A stretch of 64,000 bases of DNA from Chryseobacterium indologenes (lineage in GTDB: Bacteria > Bacteroidota > Bacteroidia > Flavobacteriales > Weeksellaceae), in assembly GCA_002439165.1 (NCBI GenBank), contig DJTE01000011.1, forward strand, positions 184,239 to 248,238, read 5' to 3'. The translations under genes and the position numbers were made by a program. Shown piece by piece: positions 52,432 through 60,211 of the stretch (position 1 is the first letter of the stretch; each line of letters opens with the position of its first letter). The notes beneath the pieces were generated by a model that searched no databases, had not been told where the DNA came from, and saw only the letters and a program-made list of their open reading frames with translations.

Positions 52432-55400
52432 GTGATCAATAACCAAGATATACTATTCTACAACGAATTAATTCAAATTATTAAACCTAATTCTACTATC
52501 AAAATTTGTGTAAACAATTTCAGTTTTAACGCAATTTTCGATTTATTAGAGCCTTTCCAAAACTGTAAGTCTATTGAACTACTCATTCAGAAAACAGATT
52601 TTGATCTCCAAAAAGCATCTTTTGTTAAAGATTTATCTGAAAATGAAACCAATGCAAAACTTCAAACTTACTACCGTCTTCGTCAAGTTTTAGATTTTGT
52701 TGAAAAGTCTGTTTTTGTTAAAAAGGGAATTACCGGAGGTAACAGTTTTATCATTGTTGATGATAAATCGTTCCAATTCGCACCAAACAACTTTAACGAA
52801 ACCACACTTGGACTCGTTAAAGATGGTAAACCTTATATGATTTTTGGTCTTGAAGATTCTTCAAATTCTTTTGGTAAGGCATTTGAGAATTTATGGAATG
52901 GAGGTATAGATTGCAAACAAGAATTGATTAATTTATACCAACAAGCGGATGTATTAAAATCAGCAGAAGTAAACTATAAATATTCAATCTCAAAAATTTT
53001 TGCAGGAAAAACTACGGAGGATATCAATGAGGAAAGATTAATGAAAACCGGATTCAAAAATTCTGTTGTTTGGAATAAACTTTTTAATTTTCAAAAAGAT
53101 GCAGTCTTAGGTACAATAGATAAAATTGAAAAATTTAACGGTTGTATTATTGCTGATTCTGTTGGTCTAGGTAAAACTTTTGAAGCTTTAGCAATCATCA
53201 AATATTACGAACTCCGAAATGATAGGGTTCTGGTTCTTGCTCCAAAAAAACTGAGAGATAACTGGGTTACTTACCGCCTTAATGACCGAAGAAATATTTT
53301 AGTACAAGACAGACTTAACTTTGATGTTCTCAATCATACCGATTTGAGTCGTGAAAAAGGAATGTCCGGAGATGTAAATCTTGAAACGGTTCATTGGGAA
53401 AATTACGATCTTATTGTTATAGATGAATCACACAACTTTAGAAATAACAATCCTTCAAAAGGGACGGTTTCTCGTTATGAAAAATTGATGAAAGATGTAA
53501 TAAAATCTGGTGTTAGAACCAAAGTACTATTACTATCTGCAACACCGGTTAATACAAGATTAAACGACTTGAGAAACCAACTGGCTTTCATCACGGAGAC
53601 GAATGATCAAGCATTAATAAATGAAGGAATTTCAAGTATTGATCTTACTTTGACACAAGCACAAAGAAAGTTTAACACTTGGATGAAACAAGCAAATCCT
53701 ACAAGAGAAGATCTTATCAACAGATTGGATGGTGACTACTTCAAACTTTTGGATATTTTTACCATTTCAAGATCAAGAAAACATATTGAGAAATACTATG
53801 ATGTTGCGGATATTGGCAAGTTTCCAACAAGATTAAGACCGATATCCCAATTCAGCGACTTCGATACAGATAACAAAGAATTTTCTATTACAGATATTAA
53901 TGATTATCTACAATTATTAAATTTAAAGTTTTATTCACCGATGTATTTCGTTTTCGAACATTTGCAAGAAGCTTATGCTGAAAAATACGATACGAAAACA
54001 GAAACCGGTGCAGTTTTCAGTCAATTAGACCGTGAGGAAAGTATTATTACCCTAATGAGGGTTAATCTTTTAAAGAGATTGGAGTCATCAATATTTTCAT
54101 TCTGTTTGACAGTTGAAAAACTTTTGAAACATATTGAAATGCTTCTCGAAAAGATTGCAAATCATAGAGAGTTTGTTGAGGAAATGGACGTTCGAGATTT
54201 CGATTTTGATGATGAACAGCTCAATGATCTTTTTATCGGTGGTAAAGTAAAAGTTCTGTTACAGGATATGGATTTGATAAAGTTCAGAGAGTTTCTTGAA
54301 TCAGATTTTGAAATATTACAAGATTTGTACTTTAAGTGCAGAGTTATAACGGTTAGAAGAGACCAAAAACTTAAAGATCTAAAAGATCTCATTTCTAAGA
54401 AACTTCAAAACCCAATCAATTCCAACAATAAAAAGGTAATTGTCTTTTCTGCATTTGCTGACACGGTAAAATACCTTTACGAAAACTGTGCAGAAGAATT
54501 TGAGACTCAATATGGATTAAAATCAGCCTTGGTTTCCGGTAGTGATACAAACAAAACCAATTTAGAAGGGTGCAAAACAAATCTACAGAACATCCTAATC
54601 AACTTCTCACCAATCTCTAAGACAAGGGACAGCATCTTTCCCGATCAGGAAGGTGAAATTGATTTGTTATTTTGTACCGATTGTATTTCAGAAGGACAAA
54701 ACTTACAGGATTGTGATTACCTAATCAATTACGATATTCATTGGAATCCGGTACGAATTATTCAGAGATTTGGTCGTATTGACAGAATTGGTTCTAAAAA
54801 CGATCAAATACAGTTAGTTAATTTTTATCCCGACATAGAATTAGATCAATACATAGACTTGATTCAACGTGTAAAAGGTCGTATGCAGATTCTTGATATC
54901 TCCGCAACCGGAGACGACAATGTTATCGATGATCGTGACGGGCAAAATAAAGAATTGGAATACCGAAAAAAACAGTTAGAAAAAATGAAAGATTCAGTGG
55001 TTGATTTGGAAGATCTCGAAGGAGGAATTTCTATTTCCGATCTTACTTTTAATGATTTTAAAATAGATGCTGACCGTGTAAAAGAAGAGGAATTAAAACA
55101 GTACGAATTATTTGCTAGTGGGATTTTCTCTTTGGTGGAAAACAATCTGGTTGATCATCCTGCCGGAGTTTTATTTTGTCTTAAAGATTTAGATGAAAAT
55201 AATTTTGAGGATAAACTTAAGTCAAATTTGTTACATCCGTATTCGTTGGTTTACATTACTTATGATGGTGATGTCAAAGTACCAATGAGAATGGGAAAAC
55301 GAGCCTTAGATGTATTTAAAAAACTATCATTTGGAAAATTATCTGTAAAAGAAGAATTGCTGAAGCAGTTTAATATTAAATCAAAATCAGGTAAACACAT

Positions 55401-55560
55401 GAACCAATATGTGGAACTTTTAGATATTGTAAAAAATCATTTGTCCGGTGAAGAAAAAACAATGGAACTTAACTCTATCTTCAATCCAAATGGTTCATTA
55501 ATCGGTAAATCAGGTAAAAGATCTGAATACGAAGTCATAAGTTATCTAATTGTACACTAA
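52432..55560 (+). CDS. SNF2/DEAD-type helicase with degenerate PLD-like N-terminal domain
   Basis: 1042 residues from GTG; an in-frame TAA at 52,423 rules out an upstream start and no nearby ATG fits. Residues 1-175 look like a phospholipase-D-type nuclease fold that has lost its HxK motif: SFIIVDDKSFQFAPNNFNETTLGLV and FENLWNGG align with the PLD GSxN and C-terminal blocks. The helicase core follows: ADSVGLGKTFEA (about 241-252), VIDESHNFRN (about 330), LLLSATPVNT, a late FCTDCISEGQNL and QRFGRIDRIGS. A long C-terminal tail has no known domain. First of five co-directional genes of an extended type III-like restriction cassette; probably an ATP-driven translocase. Confidence 0.85.
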   Translation: MINNQDILFYNELIQIIKPNSTIKICVNNFSFNAIFDLLEPFQNCKSIELLIQKTDFDLQKASFVKDLSENETNAKLQTYYRLRQVLDFVEKSVFVKKGITGGNSFIIVDDKSFQFAPNNFNETTLGLVKDGKPYMIFGLEDSSNSFGKAFENLWNGGIDCKQELINLYQQADVLKSAEVNYKYSISKIFAGKTTEDINEERLMKTGFKNSVVWNKLFNFQKDAVLGTIDKIEKFNGCIIADSVGLGKTFEALAIIKYYELRNDRVLVLAPKKLRDNWVTYRLNDRRNILVQDRLNFDVLNHTDLSREKGMSGDVNLETVHWENYDLIVIDESHNFRNNNPSKGTVSRYEKLMKDVIKSGVRTKVLLLSATPVNTRLNDLRNQLAFITETNDQALINEGISSIDLTLTQAQRKFNTWMKQANPTREDLINRLDGDYFKLLDIFTISRSRKHIEKYYDVADIGKFPTRLRPISQFSDFDTDNKEFSITDINDYLQLLNLKFYSPMYFVFEHLQEAYAEKYDTKTETGAVFSQLDREESIITLMRVNLLKRLESSIFSFCLTVEKLLKHIEMLLEKIANHREFVEEMDVRDFDFDDEQLNDLFIGGKVKVLLQDMDLIKFREFLESDFEILQDLYFKCRVITVRRDQKLKDLKDLISKKLQNPINSNNKKVIVFSAFADTVKYLYENCAEEFETQYGLKSALVSGSDTNKTNLEGCKTNLQNILINFSPISKTRDSIFPDQEGEIDLLFCTDCISEGQNLQDCDYLINYDIHWNPVRIIQRFGRIDRIGSKNDQIQLVNFYPDIELDQYIDLIQRVKGRMQILDISATGDDNVIDDRDGQNKELEYRKKQLEKMKDSVVDLEDLEGGISISDLTFNDFKIDADRVKEEELKQYELFASGIFSLVENNLVDHPAGVLFCLKDLDENNFEDKLKSNLLHPYSLVYITYDGDVKVPMRMGKRALDVFKKLSFGKLSVKEELLKQFNIKSKSGKHMNQYVELLDIVKNHLSGEEKTMELNSIFNPNGSLIGKSGKRSEYEVISYLIVH

Positions 55561-55590
55561 ATTAAAAAACTAATAACATATATCATATTA

Positions 55591-56355
55591 ATGAATTGGA
55601 AAGAAATTTTTAAGTTACCCGATAATTGTATTCTCAATATTCCCATCACAAAAGTTTCCCTGAAAGAGCAAGATGGAATTACAATCAGCGAGGCAAAACT
55701 TTTGGATGGTTCAGATGTTCAAAGTATTCGAATTTTTGGAATTGTGAGTAAAGGGAACGCCAATATTCCTGAATCTGTTGATGACTCGCAATCTTTCGTT
55801 GAAGTCTATTTTATTACTGTCAGTTTAAGAACAGATATTTATGAAAAAAATTATAAACCGGTTGCTCGATTGATACATAAACTGATTCCTCATCATTGTC
55901 TTGTTATTATGCAATCTGAAGATGAATTGCTTTCTCACATTAGTTTAGCTACCAAAACAATAAATAAAAATGACCAAAGATTAAGAGTAATTTCAGGTGA
56001 ATTATTTTCCGTTATAATCAGCGAAACACAAACAGATTTTCTTGAAGCCTTATCTTTCGCCAATGCCAATACCATCAATCTTAAATCATTTTATGAATAC
56101 TATCTACAAGTTATCAAAAATTACAATCTAATTGATTTGACTAAAGAGTTCAAAATAAGAACGTATGAAATGACAGAAGAATTACTAATCATCAATGAAG
56201 CTGTAGAAAATTATCAAACAGAAATTCACGATCATCAAAAACAACTGAAATCGGTCACTCAAATGAGTGAAAAAGTCAGGATAAATTCCGAAATTCACGA
56301 TCTCAAACAAAAAATAAACGAACTAAAAGTTAAGATAGAACATGGAAAAGATTAA
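55591..56355 (+). CDS. DUF4391 domain protein
   Basis: 254 residues. Residues 1-155 contain blocks (LPDNCILNIPITKV, FFITVxLR-type YFITVSLRTDIYE, LIPHHCLVIMQSED) that fit DUF4391, a family that, as I recall, is found almost only beside restriction-modification helicases and methyltransferases. The last 60 residues (YQTEIHDHQKQLKSV ... DLKQKINELKVKIEHGK) form a charged coiled coil, suited to binding a partner subunit. It lies 30 nt after the helicase and overlaps the methyltransferase start by 14 nt. Function unknown; an accessory subunit of the cassette is the natural reading. Confidence 0.8.
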   Translation: MNWKEIFKLPDNCILNIPITKVSLKEQDGITISEAKLLDGSDVQSIRIFGIVSKGNANIPESVDDSQSFVEVYFITVSLRTDIYEKNYKPVARLIHKLIPHHCLVIMQSEDELLSHISLATKTINKNDQRLRVISGELFSVIISETQTDFLEALSFANANTINLKSFYEYYLQVIKNYNLIDLTKEFKIRTYEMTEELLIINEAVENYQTEIHDHQKQLKSVTQMSEKVRINSEIHDLKQKINELKVKIEHGKD

Positions 56356-58303
56356 TGAATTGACCTCAGAAAATATTGTTCAGAAGAATATTGAAAGATT
56401 AAAAGAAATCTTTCCTACAGCTTTTAGTGAAGGGAAATTGGTGGTTGAAGAATTACAGGCATTGGTTGGAGAATACATTCAAAAAGATAAAGAATTTTAT
56501 CAAATGACTTGGGCAGGTAAAGCCGAAGCCCAAAGAGAAGCGAACAAAGTTTCGACCGGAACTTTGCGACCATGCAAGGAAGAAAGTAAAGATTGGGAAT
56601 CTACCGAAAATATTTTTATTGAGGGAGATAATCTGGAGGCTTTAAAACTTTTACAAAAGTCGTATAGCAACAAAATCAAAATGATATATATAGATCCTCC
56701 ATATAACACCGGAAAAGATTTTGTATATAAAGACAACTATAAAGATAATCTAAATAATTACCTTGAAATAACAGGGCAAACTGATGATCAGGGAAAAAAG
56801 TTTAGTACGAATACAGATAGTGATGGTCGTTATCATAGTAATTGGTTGAATATGATGTACCCTCGTTTGAAATTAGCTAGAAATTTATTAAAAGACGACG
56901 GTGTGATTTTAATTAATATGGACGAGAATGAAACTGTAAATCTCTCTAAATTACTAGAAGAAATATTTGGCTCTGAAAATAATTTAGGTACAATTATATG
57001 GGACAAGCGTAATCCAAAAGGTGATTCTAAAGGAATAGCTTATCAACATGAAGAAATTATATGTTATACAAAAAATAAAGAAACTTTTCTCTCTGACAAC
57101 CAGCTTTTAAGACCTAAGAAAAATGGACAATCAATTTTAGATAAAGCAAAAAAAATATTTAATCAAAATGCAGAAAAAACTTTAGATGTTATTAATAAAG
57201 AGTTTTCAACATGGGTTAATGCTCAAAATGATTTTAGTGGTGGTGAGAAAGCGTATAATAAAATCGACAGTTTAGGAAGGGTATATCAGGCTGTATCGAT
57301 CGAAAAGCCAAAAGATCCAATGTACTTTTATGAGGTGAAACATCCTAAATCTGGTAACCCTGTAAAAATTCCGAAAAAGGGATGGAGGGTTTCACAAACT
57401 ACAATGCATCAATTATTAAAAGAGGATTTAATCTTGTTTGGAAAAGATGAATCAACATTGCCAAGGAGAAAATACTTGTTAGAAGAAAATATGTATGAGA
57501 ATTTATCTTCAATTCTTTATTATGGGAATAGTGATAGTAAACTTTTACAAAATATGGGAATTCCATTTGATACTCCTAAAGTAGTTAATATTTCAAAAGA
57601 GCACATTCAAGCATTTACAAAAAATAATGAAATTATTATCGATTTTTTTGCAGGTTCAGGTACTACTGCCCATGCTGTAATGGTACTTAATGCGCAGGAA
57701 AATAGCCACCGAAAATGTATTTCAATACAATTACCCGAACCTACTGATAAAAAATCTGAAGCTTATATAGAAGGTTTTAAAACTATTGCAGAGATTACCA
57801 AAGAACGTATTCGACGAGCAGGGGAACTCATCAAAAAAGAAAATAAAGATAAAGAAGGAATTCAAAATTTAGATACAGGTTTCCGTGTGTTCAAATTGGA
57901 CTCTTCCAATATTCAAGCTTGGGATACGTCCGTTGATGAATTTGAAGGTCAATTAGATATGTTCGCAGAAAATAATGGGAACCATATCAAATCTAATAGA
58001 ACAGAAGAAGATGTGTTGTTTGAGATCCTTTTAAAGTACGGTTTGGAACTAACATTACCAATTGAAGAAAAAGTGGTTGGAGACTGTAAAATCTACAATA
58101 TCGGTTTTGGATCAATGTACATTTGTTTAAGTGATCAGATCAAAACAGATGTAGCCACAACCATTGGTGAATGGCACAAAGAATCTTCGGATTCCAATCC
58201 ATCCGTCATTTTTAAAGATTCTGGTTTTGCCAATGATGCCGATAAAACCAACACAGTACAAACTTTAAGACAGGTGGGTATTGAAAATGTGAAATCTATT
58301 TAG
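56342..58303 (+). CDS. Type III DNA adenine methyltransferase (Mod)
   Basis: 653 residues. The catalytic motif IDPPYNTGKDFVY (D at about residue 118) precedes the SAM motif IDFFAGSGTTAHAVM (about 434-448), the order of the beta group to which type III Mod enzymes belong; TIAEITKERIRRAGELI follows near 490. The residues between the two motifs (about 150-430) hold the target-recognition region. It is expected to methylate the N6 of adenine at a short asymmetric site and to form a complex with the Res subunit encoded at 60,212. The start overlaps DUF4391 by 14 nt, so they are coupled. Target sequence unknown. Confidence 0.93.
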   Translation: MEKINELTSENIVQKNIERLKEIFPTAFSEGKLVVEELQALVGEYIQKDKEFYQMTWAGKAEAQREANKVSTGTLRPCKEESKDWESTENIFIEGDNLEALKLLQKSYSNKIKMIYIDPPYNTGKDFVYKDNYKDNLNNYLEITGQTDDQGKKFSTNTDSDGRYHSNWLNMMYPRLKLARNLLKDDGVILINMDENETVNLSKLLEEIFGSENNLGTIIWDKRNPKGDSKGIAYQHEEIICYTKNKETFLSDNQLLRPKKNGQSILDKAKKIFNQNAEKTLDVINKEFSTWVNAQNDFSGGEKAYNKIDSLGRVYQAVSIEKPKDPMYFYEVKHPKSGNPVKIPKKGWRVSQTTMHQLLKEDLILFGKDESTLPRRKYLLEENMYENLSSILYYGNSDSKLLQNMGIPFDTPKVVNISKEHIQAFTKNNEIIIDFFAGSGTTAHAVMVLNAQENSHRKCISIQLPEPTDKKSEAYIEGFKTIAEITKERIRRAGELIKKENKDKEGIQNLDTGFRVFKLDSSNIQAWDTSVDEFEGQLDMFAENNGNHIKSNRTEEDVLFEILLKYGLELTLPIEEKVVGDCKIYNIGFGSMYICLSDQIKTDVATTIGEWHKESSDSNPSVIFKDSGFANDADKTNTVQTLRQVGIENVKSI

Positions 58304-58304
58304 A

Positions 58305-60197
58305 ATGGAAAGTTTAAAAGAATTAATCTCTCAACTCAACTCTACCGACGAATGTACTAATATTGAAGCAAAAAGAGCCTCAGATGTCGGTAAATCTATC
58401 ATGGAAACTGTTTGTTCTTTTAGTAATGAACCTAGTTTAGGAGGTGGATATATTTTATTGGGTGTAGAAAAAGAAGATAATCAAAAAAGTCTATTTCCTG
58501 AATATGTAGTTACCGGAATTCCTTTCGACAAATTAGATGAGATTCAAACCAATCTTGCTTCACAATGTTCTGATTTTTTTAATAAACCCATTCGCCCAAC
58601 TATTAAAGTTGAACAGGTAGACGGTAAGAACGTTGTGATTGTTTTTGTAGAAGAATTGTCGCCAGAAAGTAAGCCCATCTACATTAAAAGCAAAGGGTTG
58701 CCCCAAGGTGCATACAGAAGAGTAGGCTCCGCTGATGTAAAAGGTACGGAAGATGATATGGGTATTTATTTTAGTACTACAGAATCATTCGACAGTACAG
58801 TTGTAAAAGATGCTGAATTAGATGATATTTTGGAAGATAGTATTCTACTTTACCGGAAATTCAGATCAGAAGTTAACTCTAGTGCAGAAGAATTACAATA
58901 TGATGATATAGAATTGCTACGATCAATACATGCTATTAAAAAGAAAGGTAAAGACTTTTTTATTACTTACACTGGATTATTGACTTTTGGTAGTCGTCCT
59001 GCATTAAGAAGACTTTTACCAATGGTAAGAGTTGATTATATAAGAGTTTCAACTAACGAATGGGTTGAAGATGCCAATAATAGGTTTACTTCTACTTTGG
59101 ATATGCGAGGTTCATTATTAGAATTGGTTCAAAGAATTATCCATACCATTGGTGATGATTTACCAAAAGGTTTTGAATTGACAGATGAAAATATTCAAGC
59201 CAAAAATATAGGACTCCCGTTAAGAGTTTTACGTGAAGCAGTTGTTAATGCCTTGATTCATAGATCTTACAAGGAAAATAGTCCTATTCAAATTATTCGT
59301 TATCCCAACAGAATTGAAATTATCAATCCGGGATTTTCATTAAAAACTGAAGAACAATTGGGTGAACCGGGTTCTGTAAACAGAAATCCTTACATCTCAG
59401 CTATTTTTCATGAGACCAACTTGGCTGAGACCAAAGGTTCGGGAATAAGAACGATGAGACGTTTGATGGAAGGTGTCTCCATGATGCCCCCAACTTTTGA
59501 AAGTGATCGCGAAAATAATAGATTTACAGTAAGGTTATTATTACATCATTTGTTGAATGAAAAAGATTTAGAATGGTTAAAGAATTTTGATTCTTATAAT
59601 TTGACAGACAATCAGAAACGGATATTAATTTTTATAAGAGAATTAGGTGCTGTTGATAACTCTTCGGCAAGACAAATCAATGGTTCCGACTCTAAGACTA
59701 CTAACAGTGATCTTCGAAAGCTTAGAGAACTAGATTTATTGGATACAAAAGGTAGAAATAGATATACTTATTATATTCCAACTTCTGTTCTTAAATCTAC
59801 TTATTCAGATATGAATGTTGATCAAGCTATTACACCAGTTGAAGGTCTTAGTGCACCAGCTAAAGATCTTAGTGCACTACCTAGTAATCTTAGTGCACTA
59901 GCTATTAATCTTAGTACACTAGCTAAAGATGATATAGATAAACTATCTCTAATTAAGAAGAAAATAGATACTCTTCCTGCTAGAATAAATGATAAAGCGG
60001 TAATTAAGAATATTATTTTAGAACTATGTTCAATAAAAGAATTCAAAATTTATGAATTAACGGTTCTTCTTAACAAAAGTGAAAAATACATATTTCGGGA
60101 TTTTGTAAAACCACTACTTGAACAAAAAGAACTTGGCTATAAATTTCCGGATATGATCACACATCCTGATCAAGCATATTTAACTTTAAATAAATAA
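58305..60197 (+). CDS. Schlafen/AlbA_2-type ATP-binding protein with tandem-repeat linker
   Basis: 630 residues, 1 nt after mod. Residues 1-165 form an AlbA_2 (Schlafen AAA_4-like) domain: EAKRAS, FSNEPSLGGGYILLGVEKE, GLPQGAYRRVGSADVKGTEDD. A GHKL/HATPase_c_4-like region follows near residues 310-390 (REAVVNALIHRSY, EIINPGFSL, NPYISAIFHETNLAETKGSGIRTM). A winged-helix segment (about 430-490) and a tandem-repeat linker (residues 515-542) lead to a C-terminal helical domain. Such proteins are common in restriction and defence loci as regulatory or accessory factors. The repeat linker is listed separately. A transcriptional or complex-bound role is inferred. Confidence 0.82.
   Translation: MESLKELISQLNSTDECTNIEAKRASDVGKSIMETVCSFSNEPSLGGGYILLGVEKEDNQKSLFPEYVVTGIPFDKLDEIQTNLASQCSDFFNKPIRPTIKVEQVDGKNVVIVFVEELSPESKPIYIKSKGLPQGAYRRVGSADVKGTEDDMGIYFSTTESFDSTVVKDAELDDILEDSILLYRKFRSEVNSSAEELQYDDIELLRSIHAIKKKGKDFFITYTGLLTFGSRPALRRLLPMVRVDYIRVSTNEWVEDANNRFTSTLDMRGSLLELVQRIIHTIGDDLPKGFELTDENIQAKNIGLPLRVLREAVVNALIHRSYKENSPIQIIRYPNRIEIINPGFSLKTEEQLGEPGSVNRNPYISAIFHETNLAETKGSGIRTMRRLMEGVSMMPPTFESDRENNRFTVRLLLHHLLNEKDLEWLKNFDSYNLTDNQKRILIFIRELGAVDNSSARQINGSDSKTTNSDLRKLRELDLLDTKGRNRYTYYIPTSVLKSTYSDMNVDQAITPVEGLSAPAKDLSALPSNLSALAINLSTLAKDDIDKLSLIKKKIDTLPARINDKAVIKNIILELCSIKEFKIYELTVLLNKSEKYIFRDFVKPLLEQKELGYKFPDMITHPDQAYLTLNK
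59847..59930 (+). repeat. Four in-frame 21-bp tandem repeats in the Schlafen-like gene
   Basis: Four 21-bp units starting at 59,847, 59,868, 59,889 and 59,910, each beginning CTTAGTGCAC or CTTAGTACAC. They encode seven-residue units of the type LSALxxN or LSAPAKD. The unit is a multiple of three, so copy-number change would lengthen or shorten a linker without frameshift. Confidence 0.9.
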
Positions 60198-60211
60198 TAT
60201 TCAACAACAAA

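Noticed and set aside
52432..55560. Assignment of the cassette as DISARM
   Set aside because: No DrmA/DrmB/DrmC-like genes are present; the methyltransferase is type III Mod and is paired with a Res subunit.
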